34,356 nt of DNA from Syntrophobacteraceae bacterium CG2_30_61_12. Lineage in GTDB: Bacteria > Desulfobacterota > Syntrophobacteria > Syntrophobacterales > DSM-9756. The translations under genes and the position numbers were made by a program. The notes under the pieces were generated by a model. It saw only the letters and a list, made by a program, of their open reading frames with translations. It did no database searches and had not been told where the DNA came from. Of the stretch, positions 9,238-16,732 are shown piece after piece. The DNA is taken from contig MNZR01000239.1 of the NCBI GenBank assembly GCA_001873705.1, forward strand, positions 1 through 34,356, given 5' to 3'. Position 1 is the first letter of the stretch. Each line of letters starts with the position of its first letter.

Positions 9238-9257
9238 GCGGGCACCGGTCCTAGAAT
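9228..9257 (+). promoter_or_regulatory. Sigma70-like promoter for tetR-mqn
   Basis: TTGACA (9228-9233), 18-bp spacer, TAGAAT (9252-9257). The -35 overlaps the right half of the dyad. Confidence 0.6.
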
Positions 9258-9311
9258 GACCACCTGGTCACTTTGCTGCCCGCTGGTGTGCTTTTGAGCG
9301 AAAGGTCGGAT

Positions 9312-10016
9312 GTGCCGGTTACCGAACGATTCAATAATCTGGATCAGGCCAAGCAGCGGAAAATCCTGGCGGCGGCGGTCGAGGAATTCGCCGAGCAGGG
9401 CTTCATGCAGGCCAGTATGAACCGGCTGGTGCACAAACTCGGCATCGCCAAGGGTTCCCTGTTCCAGTATTTCGGCAGCAAGGAAGGCCTGTTCCGCTTC
9501 ATCTTCGAGCACGCCGTGGACCTGGTTCGGCAATCCCTCCGGCAGGTCAAGCGGGACACCGCGGACGCGGATTTTTTTCTGCGCATTCGGCGCAGCCTGG
9601 CCGCCGGCGTGGCGTTCATCGACCGTCATCCACAAGTCTACCAGATCTACCTGAAGATGATCTTTCAGGAAAAATTCCCTTACCGCACCGAATTTTTACA
9701 GCAGGTTCACCTGTTTTCCGCGGAATACCTGACGCCTTTGGTGGAAGCCGGAATCGAACGGGGCGAACTGCGTGCGGATCTGGATGTCGCCACCACCGTG
9801 TTCCTGCTGGACGCGGTGCTGGACCGGTTTCTCCAGGCTTACAGCGTGTCCTTTCTGGACGCGGGGATGGGAATCTACCGAGCCGGGGAAGACCAGGTGA
9901 AGGAACGGATCGAGCGGGTGATCGAGGTGCTGCGCCAGGGGCTTGGCAGCAGCGAAGCCGACCCTGCGCCGCGGAGCGGCGCGGATCAAAAAGGGAGTAA
10001 ACGCCGCCATGTTTGA
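9312..10016 (+). CDS. TetR/AcrR family transcriptional regulator
   Basis: N-terminal HTH (KQRKILAAAVEEFAEQGFMQASMNRLVHKLGIAKGSLFQYFGSKEGLFRFIFEHA). GTG start at 9312 preferred over the track start at 9273. The 3' end overlaps mqnE by 8 bp. Confidence 0.85.
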   Translation: MPVTERFNNLDQAKQRKILAAAVEEFAEQGFMQASMNRLVHKLGIAKGSLFQYFGSKEGLFRFIFEHAVDLVRQSLRQVKRDTADADFFLRIRRSLAAGVAFIDRHPQVYQIYLKMIFQEKFPYRTEFLQQVHLFSAEYLTPLVEAGIERGELRADLDVATTVFLLDAVLDRFLQAYSVSFLDAGMGIYRAGEDQVKERIERVIEVLRQGLGSSEADPAPRSGADQKGSKRRHV

Positions 10017-11151
10017 ACCAAAGTGGTACCAATCCCTTGGCTTGGAGGATATTGCCGCCAAGGTGCGGGACGGCGTCCGGCTCAGCCTGGAAGACGGCGA
10101 GCGGCTCTACCGCTGCCCGTCGCCGCTGGCGGTGGGTGCCCTGGCGCATCAGGTGCGAACCCGTTGCCACGGCAACCGCACCTTTTACGTGCTGAACCGG
10201 CACATCAACTATTCCAACATCTGTGTGAACGGCTGTTTGTTCTGCGCCTTCAGCCGGGAAGCCGGGGCCCCCGGCGCCTTCCAACTGTCGCTGGAAGATA
10301 TTCTCGGCAAGCTCACTGAACCCGAAGCGGCCGCCATCACCGAAGTGCACATCGTCGGCGGCTGTCATCCGGACCTGCCGCTCGCCTATTTCGAAACCAT
10401 GCTCCGGGAAATCAGACGGATTCGACCGCACCTGGTGATCAAGGCCTTCACCGCGGTGGAAATCCAGCACTTCGCAGACCGTGAAAAAACCAGTGTGGGC
10501 GCGGTGCTGGCACGGCTGCAAGCGGCCGGGCTCGAGCTGCTCCCGGGCGGCGGCGCGGAAGTCTTCAGTCCGCGGGTCCGCCGGTTGCTCTGCCCCAACA
10601 AGCTGAGCGGCGCCGGCTGGCTGGCGGTGGCGCGGGAAGCGCACCGGATGGGGATTCGGAGCAACGCCACCATGCTTTACGGCCATCTCGAATCGCACCG
10701 GGAACGGCTGGAACACCTGGACGCGCTGCGCTGTCTCCAAGATGAGACCGGCGGCTTTCTCTGCTTCATCCCGCTGCCGTTTCAGCCCGATCATACCCTG
10801 ATCGAGAACGCCCGCGCCACCACCGGGGTGGATGATCTCAAGACCATCGCGGTGAGCCGCCTGATGCTCGATAACATCCCCCACATCAAAGCCTATTGGG
10901 TCATGCTCACGGTCAAGGTGGCCCAGACGGCGTTGCACTTCGGCGCCGATGATCTCGACGGCACCGTGATCGAGGAAAAAATCGGCCACATGGCCGGGGC
11001 CGAATCGGACCAGGCCCTGACCCGGAGCCAATTGGAACGGCTGATCCGGGACGCCGGGTTCGAACCGGTCGAGCGCGATTCCTACTTCCAGCCGGTGGCG
11101 CGACCGGACCAAACCGAGGCCGCGCCGGCCCGCCATCACCCATGCCCGTGA
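10009..11151 (+). CDS. mqnE: Aminofutalosine synthase (radical SAM)
   Basis: NICVNGCLFCAFSRE (CX3CX2C), MqnE-type C-terminus and gene context. ATG at 10009; the track start at 9943 adds 22 residues. Confidence 0.9.
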   Translation: MFEPKWYQSLGLEDIAAKVRDGVRLSLEDGERLYRCPSPLAVGALAHQVRTRCHGNRTFYVLNRHINYSNICVNGCLFCAFSREAGAPGAFQLSLEDILGKLTEPEAAAITEVHIVGGCHPDLPLAYFETMLREIRRIRPHLVIKAFTAVEIQHFADREKTSVGAVLARLQAAGLELLPGGGAEVFSPRVRRLLCPNKLSGAGWLAVAREAHRMGIRSNATMLYGHLESHRERLEHLDALRCLQDETGGFLCFIPLPFQPDHTLIENARATTGVDDLKTIAVSRLMLDNIPHIKAYWVMLTVKVAQTALHFGADDLDGTVIEEKIGHMAGAESDQALTRSQLERLIRDAGFEPVERDSYFQPVARPDQTEAAPARHHPCP

Positions 11152-11173
11152 TCCCATCCCGAGGCCACCGCCG

Positions 11174-12253
11174 ATGCTCGATCAAGCACTCAAAACCAAA
11201 GTCGAAGGCCACGCTCGCCTGAACCTGGACGAAGCCTGGCAGGTGTATGCCCAGGCCGATTTCCACTGGCTCGGGTTGCAAGCGCATCAGGTGCGCCTGG
11301 ACAAACACCCGGAACCGGTGGTCACCTACGTGATCGACCGCAACATCAATTATTCCAATATCTGCGTTTGCGGCTGCCGGTTTTGCGCCTTCTTCCGGCC
11401 ACCCGACCATCCGGAAGGCTATCTGCTGAGCCAGCCCGACCTGGCCGCGAAAATCGATGAAACCCTGGCTCTCGGCGGCACTCAGATCCTGATGCAGGGC
11501 GGCCACCACCCGGGGCTCCCGCTCGGCTATTACGAAGATCTGCTGCGCTTCATCAAGCGTCACGCGGCGATTCACGTGCACGCCTTTTCGCCGCCGGAAA
11601 TCGTTCACTTCAGCAAACTCAATCGGCTGTCCGTGGGCGAGGTCATCGCCCGCTTGAAGCAGGCGGGGCTCGATTCGATCCCCGGCGGTGGCGCCGAAAT
11701 CCTGGTGGACGAGGTGCGCCGTAAGGTTTCGCCCAACAAGTGCGGATCCGATGAGTGGCTGGCGGTGATGGAAGAAGCTCACCTTCAGAGGCTCCGCACC
11801 ACCGCGACCATGATGTTCGGCCACCAAGAAGAACCGATCCACCGTCTGGAACATCTATTCAAGCTGCGCGATTTGCAGGATCGCACCGGCGGTTTCACCG
11901 CTTTCATCCCCTGGAGTTTCCAGCCCCAGCACACGGCGATCCAGCGCGAACCGGAAGGCGCCGTGGCCTATCTCCGGTTGCTGGCGGTGTCCCGGCTGGT
12001 GCTCGACAATTTCGACAACCTGCAGGCTTCCTGGGTCACCATGGGGCCGAAGATCGCCCAGATGGCCCTGTTTTTCGGGGCCAACGATTTCGGTTCCACC
12101 ATGATCGAAGAAAACGTGGTGGCGGCCGCCGGGGTCCGGTTTCGCCTGTCTCTTGATGAGATGTATCGGCTGATCGAAGCGGCCGGGTTCCGCCCGCGGC
12201 AGCGCATCATGGACTACCGCCGGGTGAGCGGAAAGGCGAGCTATACCGGTTGA
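11174..12253 (+). CDS. mqnC: Cyclic dehypoxanthinyl futalosine synthase (radical SAM)
   Basis: NYSNICVCGCRFCAFFRPP (CX3CX2C), GGTQILMQGGHHPGLPL, and position next to mqnE. Confidence 0.9.
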   Translation: MLDQALKTKVEGHARLNLDEAWQVYAQADFHWLGLQAHQVRLDKHPEPVVTYVIDRNINYSNICVCGCRFCAFFRPPDHPEGYLLSQPDLAAKIDETLALGGTQILMQGGHHPGLPLGYYEDLLRFIKRHAAIHVHAFSPPEIVHFSKLNRLSVGEVIARLKQAGLDSIPGGGAEILVDEVRRKVSPNKCGSDEWLAVMEEAHLQRLRTTATMMFGHQEEPIHRLEHLFKLRDLQDRTGGFTAFIPWSFQPQHTAIQREPEGAVAYLRLLAVSRLVLDNFDNLQASWVTMGPKIAQMALFFGANDFGSTMIEENVVAAAGVRFRLSLDEMYRLIEAAGFRPRQRIMDYRRVSGKASYTG

Positions 12254-12346
12254 GGATAAAATCTCTCATTATCAAGGGCGGGCAAGATGCCCGCGCTCCC
12301 AGGCAAGAGCCCACACGAAATGAAGGTTTTTAGCCCTAGCAATACT
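12242..12346 (+). repeat. MITE-like repeat, copy at the mqnC/mqnX junction
   Basis: TATACCGGTTGAGG...GGGCGGGCAAGATGCCCGCGCTCCC...CACACGAAATGAAGGTTTTTAGCCC. Same architecture as the copies at 16384 and 27834. Confidence 0.8.
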
Positions 12347-12349
12347 GAC

Positions 12350-13630
12350 ATGGTGCAAGCGACCCTCTTGCGGCGGGCGCCCTGGGTGCTGCCCGGCCGC
12401 GGCCCGGTGATCGAAGACGGCGCGGTGCTGGTGCGCGGGCGGACCATTGAAGCCGTGGGGCGTTATGCCGATATCGCTCGAATCGCCGCCGCGGGCACCA
12501 GGACCATCGACCATCCGGACCAGGCTCTCATCCCCGGCCTGGTGAACGCCCACACCCATCTCGAATGGAGCGGTCTGGCGGGCCGCATTCCGTTGCCCCA
12601 GAACGGGTTCCCGGCCTGGCTGCAAGCCTTCAACCGGGAGCGCGCCGGGCTTTCCGGTTGCGATCGAGCCGCCGCCGTCGCCGCCGGACGAAGAGCACTC
12701 ATCGAGGCGGGCACGGCTGCCTGTGCCGACGTCGGCTGCACCCTCGAACCCTTCGAGCCGGACCGGAGCGCTCACCCGGATGCCGCTCCGGATGCCGCGA
12801 CTCCGCCGACCGCCGAAGCCTGCCCGGAATTGTTTCTGTTCGAGGTGCTCGGCTTCAATCAAACCGATCTCCACCGGGTGGCACCGCTCGAACGATTGGC
12901 GGCGCATCCGCCGGCGGCTTCCGGCGGGCCGATGATGAGTCTCGCGGCCCACGGCTGCTATTCCACTTCGGCCGCGCTGATCGCTCAGGCCAAGGCCTGG
13001 ACCCGCATGAGAGGGTTGCCGTTTTCCATCCATGTGGCGGAACATCGGGAAGAACTTGAATTGCTTCAAACCGGCACCGGGTTCTTTCGCGATTTCCTGG
13101 AATCTCTCGGCCGCTGGGTGCCGACCTGGACGCCACCCGCAACCAGCCCGGTGGGTTTGCTCGATTCTCTGGGGGTGCTTGATTCCCGAACCCTCCTGGT
13201 CCATGCCGTCCACCTGAGCGCGGCCGACTGGGACCTGGTGGCCCGGCGCGACTGTAAGGTCTGCTTCTGCCCGCGCAGCAACGCCGCCATCAACGTCGGT
13301 CGGCCGGACCTCGCGGCGGCGCTCGAACGCGGCATCGCCACCGCGCTCGGCACCGACAGCCTGGCCAGCAACCAGGACCTCAACCTGTTTCGAGAAGCCG
13401 CCCGGGTGCTCGATGCTTACCCGGAGATCCGGTCCGAGCAGGTGCTGCGCATGATCACCGTCGGCGGGGCCGTCGCGCTGGGCTGCGAGGATCATTTCGG
13501 CAGCCTCGCTCGCGGCCGTTCCGGGCACTTTCCGGCGGTCGCCGTGCCGGCCCGGACCGCCCCGAAGCACCTGGTGGAAACCATCATCGCACAAGGAGCC
13601 GCGGGAAAATGGCAGTGGACGCGCGCCTGA
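12350..13630 (+). CDS. mqnX: Amidohydrolase, probable aminodeoxyfutalosine deaminase
   Basis: Metal-binding NAHTHLEW, IHVAEH and LVHAVH motifs, within the mqn cluster. ATG at 12350; upstream codons from 12287 are repeat-derived. Confidence 0.8.
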   Translation: MVQATLLRRAPWVLPGRGPVIEDGAVLVRGRTIEAVGRYADIARIAAAGTRTIDHPDQALIPGLVNAHTHLEWSGLAGRIPLPQNGFPAWLQAFNRERAGLSGCDRAAAVAAGRRALIEAGTAACADVGCTLEPFEPDRSAHPDAAPDAATPPTAEACPELFLFEVLGFNQTDLHRVAPLERLAAHPPAASGGPMMSLAAHGCYSTSAALIAQAKAWTRMRGLPFSIHVAEHREELELLQTGTGFFRDFLESLGRWVPTWTPPATSPVGLLDSLGVLDSRTLLVHAVHLSAADWDLVARRDCKVCFCPRSNAAINVGRPDLAAALERGIATALGTDSLASNQDLNLFREAARVLDAYPEIRSEQVLRMITVGGAVALGCEDHFGSLARGRSGHFPAVAVPARTAPKHLVETIIAQGAAGKWQWTRA

Positions 13631-14478
13631 CCGAGCGGATCAACCTCGGTAAGTTCGGCTTTTTGAATGTCCTTCCCATCTACTACCCGATCGAATCCGG
13701 GGTGGTGGCGAGCGCCAGTCGCCTGGTGACCGGTCCGCCCGCCCGCCTGAACAAGCTCATGGCCGAGGGCCGGTTGGACATCAGCCCGGTTTCATCGATT
13801 GAAGCCGCGCTGCACGCGGAGCGCTATGTCCTGGTGCCCGACCTTTCCATCAGTTCGCGCGGGCCGGTGCTGAGCGTTCTATTGATGAGCCGACGACCGG
13901 TTCACGATCTGAGCGGCTGTTCGATTCTGGTGAGCGCCAAGTCGGAAACCTCGATCGCGCTGCTGGAACTTTTGACCCGCCTGCGCTGGCACCTGCGCGA
14001 TGTGAAAACCTTCAAAGGCTGCGTCACCGCCAGCTTGAATCACGGGGAACGGCCCACCGCCTTTCTCGCCATCGGCGATGAAGCCCTCACCTGGAGCCGG
14101 CAGGAAGAATATCCTTACCGGTTGGATCTCGGTCAGGCCTGGTTCGAGTGGACCGGTCTGCCGTTTGTGTTCGGTCTGTGGACGGTGCGCCGCGACAGTC
14201 TGGCGGCAAAACCCCGGGGGATTTTTCAGACCGTCGATGAACTGATGGCGGCCAAGACCTGGGGCCGCGGTCACATGCCGATCATCTGCCGCGAAGCGGA
14301 ACGCCTGAGCGGGTTTGATCAAGAGGCCCTGAGCGATTACTACCGGCACCTTTGCTTCGATCTGGGAGCGGCTGAGCAGTGCGGCTTGCGGCATTTTTTC
14401 CGGTTGCTTTACCAGACCAATAGGCTACCATCAATTCCTGAACTGGAACCCCTGACCCGCTTTGCGCAAGTGGCGTGA
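13609..14478 (+). CDS. mqnA: Chorismate dehydratase
   Basis: LGKFGFLNVLPIYYPIE...; overlaps mqnX by 22 bp; MqnA-type sequence. Confidence 0.88.
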   Translation: MAVDARLTERINLGKFGFLNVLPIYYPIESGVVASASRLVTGPPARLNKLMAEGRLDISPVSSIEAALHAERYVLVPDLSISSRGPVLSVLLMSRRPVHDLSGCSILVSAKSETSIALLELLTRLRWHLRDVKTFKGCVTASLNHGERPTAFLAIGDEALTWSRQEEYPYRLDLGQAWFEWTGLPFVFGLWTVRRDSLAAKPRGIFQTVDELMAAKTWGRGHMPIICREAERLSGFDQEALSDYYRHLCFDLGAAEQCGLRHFFRLLYQTNRLPSIPELEPLTRFAQVA

Positions 14479-14509
14479 ACCGGCTGGAGAGCGCTGGAGG
14501 CCTCAAGGC

Positions 14510-15313
14510 ATGAGCACCGGCAGGACGCTGCGACTGAAGCGACTGGTCAATCCGGAAGACGGGCGGATCGTCGTTCTGCCGCTGGACCACGGGGTGAGCT
14601 GCGGGCCGATTCCGGGGTTACAGCAGATGGACCAGGCGGTCCGGACCGGGGTGGCCGGAGGCGCCGACGCCATGGTGCTGCATAAGGGCATGTTCCGCTA
14701 CCTGGACGGGCTGCCGCATCGCCTGCCGGGCCTGTTCCTGCACCTTTCCGCCAGCACTCAACTGGGACCGGACTTTCATCACAAGGTGCTGGTGGGCACC
14801 GTGGAAGAAGCCCTACGGCGGGGAGCCGACGGCGTTTCCGTGCATATCAATCTGGGTGCTCGGGAAGAGCGGGAAATGCTGCTGGACCTGGGCCGAGTGG
14901 GAACGGCCTGTGCCGAATGGCAACTGCCGCTCCTGGTGATGATTTATGTGCGCGGCGCCTATGCCCCCAACCCCATGACCGATGCGGCCCTGGCCCATGC
15001 CGCTCGAGTCGCGGCGGAACTGGGCGCCGATCTGATCAAGATGCCGGCACCCCGCGACCCCGACAATCTGGCCCGGATCACGGCCGGAAGTCCGGTACCG
15101 GTGCTGGTCGCCGGTGGCGGCAAGGCCGGCGACAGTGGCGAATTTCTCTTGCGGATCGAACAGGCGCTCAGTGCCGGCGCCGGCGGCGTGGCGATCGGCC
15201 GCAACGTGTTTCAGCATGAGCGCCCGGTGGTTTTTCTCAAGCTGATCGCGGCCTTGGTCCACGGCCACCTGAGCGCCGTGGAAGCCGCCGCCCGCCTGCG
15301 GGCCGACGCCTGA
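14510..15313 (+). CDS. DhnA/ADHS-type class I aldolase family protein (FBA or 2-amino-3,7-dideoxy-D-threo-hept-6-ulosonate synthase-like)
   Basis: PLDHGVSCGPIPGL, MIYVRGAYAPNP, LIKMPAPRDP and GGGKAGD motifs. ATG at 14510. Confidence 0.75.
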   Translation: MSTGRTLRLKRLVNPEDGRIVVLPLDHGVSCGPIPGLQQMDQAVRTGVAGGADAMVLHKGMFRYLDGLPHRLPGLFLHLSASTQLGPDFHHKVLVGTVEEALRRGADGVSVHINLGAREEREMLLDLGRVGTACAEWQLPLLVMIYVRGAYAPNPMTDAALAHAARVAAELGADLIKMPAPRDPDNLARITAGSPVPVLVAGGGKAGDSGEFLLRIEQALSAGAGGVAIGRNVFQHERPVVFLKLIAALVHGHLSAVEAAARLRADA

Positions 15314-15384
15314 ATCCGAAGCCAGGACGGTGCCGGGACCGCCACGCCCCAGCGCGGCGCGTTTCCGGTGGCACCCAATGGGAG

Positions 15385-15407
15385 CTTAACCCTCCATCCT
15401 GGTTAAG
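15385..15407. repeat. Short inverted repeat CTTAACC-N9-GGTTAAG
   Basis: Perfect 7-bp arms in the aldolase/ubiX intergenic region. Confidence 0.5.
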
Positions 15408-15516
15408 GACCCATCCCCACGCCTAACAAGAGCATCCAGTTGCAACCACCTGACCAGCAACCATCAGTCATCAACCGCCCGCGCAACCAAAGGCTGCCGT
15501 CGTGGATCATGGCCGG

Positions 15517-16116
15517 ATGAAAGCTTCCCAGTACATCGTTGCCGTTACCGGCGCCAGTGGCGCTCCCTATGCCCGGACCCTGCTCGATCAATTGCTCCGG
15601 AGACAACTGCCGATCCACCTGGTGGCGTCCAAGGCCGGCCGCCTGGTCTACCGACTGGAAACCGGTTGCGATCTGCGCGAGCAGTTCGGCGATCGGGTGT
15701 GGTTCCATGATGCCGCCGATTTCACCGCTCCCATCGCCAGCGGTTCGTTTCCCGCCGCCGCCATGGTGGTGGTGCCCTGCACCATGGGGACCCTGGCCGC
15801 CATCGCCCAGGGCATTTCCAGCAATCTGATTCATCGGGCCGCCGACGTGTGCCTCAAGGAAGGCCGCAAACTCCTGCTGGTGCCGCGGGAAACCCCGCTC
15901 AGCCGGATTCATCTCGGCAACATGCAGCGGGCCGCCGAGGCTGGAGCGGTGATCCTGCCGCCAATGCCCGGATTTTATCAGCGGCCGCGGTCGGTGCAGG
16001 ACCTGGTGGATTTCGTGGTGGCTCGAATTCTTGATCAGTTGGGCCTGGTTCAAGATCTGATCAAGCCCTGGGACCCGGAAACCGCGTTGGACCCGGCAGC
16101 AGAGTCGAAAGCCTAG
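15517..16116 (+). CDS. UbiX-like flavin prenyltransferase
   Basis: VAVTGASGAPYARTLLDQLL, VVVPCTMGTLAAIAQGISSNLIHRAADVCLKEGRKLLLVPRETPLSRIHLGNM. Confidence 0.88.
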   Translation: MKASQYIVAVTGASGAPYARTLLDQLLRRQLPIHLVASKAGRLVYRLETGCDLREQFGDRVWFHDAADFTAPIASGSFPAAAMVVVPCTMGTLAAIAQGISSNLIHRAADVCLKEGRKLLLVPRETPLSRIHLGNMQRAAEAGAVILPPMPGFYQRPRSVQDLVDFVVARILDQLGLVQDLIKPWDPETALDPAAESKA

Positions 16117-16125
16117 GATGGGGCG

Positions 16126-16205
16126 GCGGAAACCCTCACCCGTTTGTTGGCAAGCCGGAGGGCGTTTCGGGCAGATCCCGCCCAGGTCCACGTGAGGGTT
16201 TCCGC
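16126..16205. repeat. 80-nt inverted repeat/hairpin downstream of the ubiX-like gene
   Basis: GCGGAAACCCTCAC (16126-16139) and GTGAGGGTTTCCGC (16192-16205) are perfect 14-nt arms around a 52-nt spacer that can also fold (CGGGcagatCCCG). Confidence 0.75.
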
Positions 16206-16259
16206 TGGTTCCGCTGACGCTACCGACTCAGCGGACCACCCTGACCCCATTGACCCGGC

Positions 16260-16387
16260 TATACTTGTGAAGGCTTGAAAGTTTCATTTCCGCGCGGAGA
16301 CGCAGAGACGCGGAGGTTGATTTCAGGGCTCTTCTCCGCGCTCTCAGCGCCTCTGCGGGAGCACAAAACGTAACTTCTCAAGCTATA
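16260..16387. repeat. Second TIR-bearing repeat family, TATACTTGTGAAG...CTTCTCAAGCTATA
   Basis: Imperfect terminal inverted repeats around CGCGGAGACGCAGAGACGCGGAG and CTCCGCGCTCTCAGCGCCTCTGCGGG. Shares TATA with the next element. Confidence 0.6.
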
Positions 16388-16489
16388 CTGGCTTAGGATC
16401 AGATGTTTCATTACCAAAAGCGGGCAGGATGCCCGCGCTCCCGGGAAAGGGCGCACGCGAAATGAAACTTTTTACCCTTAACCGGTATA
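16384..16489 (+). repeat. MITE-like repeat copy
   Basis: TATACTGGCTTAGGATCAGATGTTTCATTACCAAAAGCGGGCAGGATGCCCGCGCTCCCGGGAAAGGGCGCACGCGAAATGAAACTTTTTACCCTTAACCGGTATA. Confidence 0.85.
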
Positions 16490-16587
16490 ACTCCGCTGGC
16501 TTTGCTGGTTGCGCCGGTTCCCTGCTGCCAGTTTGGGGCCCCGGTGCGCGAAGCTCCTGCTTCCTCGGCCGCCGAAGCGCCGAAGTC

Positions 16588-16603
16588 GTGGCTGGAAAGC
16601 CAC
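16588..16603. repeat. REP-like hairpin GTGGCTGGAAAGCCAC
   Basis: Perfect 6-bp stem with a GGAA loop. The minus strand reads GTGGGAGTGGCTTTCCAGCCACGACTTCGG. Confidence 0.55.
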
Positions 16604-16732
16604 TCCCACCGGAGCGCATCCAAGCGCCCAGCCTACCGGCACCAAGTTGCCACCGCGGTTTCCCGCGGCACGCCGGAAACCGGGCGGCGTCAGCGGCGCT
16701 GGTCGCGGTTGGCCGGGCCGCGCCGTGCCGGA

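Noticed and set aside
9102-9635. N-terminal extension of the 876-aa radical SAM ORF
   Set aside because: It runs antisense through the tetR coding region and promoter. A ribosome-binding site and GTG at 9101 give a better start.
9616-11157. 513-aa minus-strand ORF opposite tetR/mqnE
   Set aside because: Antisense shadow. The plus strand encodes clear TetR and MqnE proteins.
16260-16387. CRISPR-like array from repeated CGCGGAG/CGCAGAG units
   Set aside because: Units are short, irregular and without uniform spacers. Better explained as a TIR-bearing repeat element.
16259-16456. Small ORFs with RASCPLLVMKH / SAGILPAFGNE / MPALPGK peptides (also near 12241, 16383, 27518, 27679, 27853)
   Set aside because: These peptides are translations of the intergenic repeat family, not proteins.
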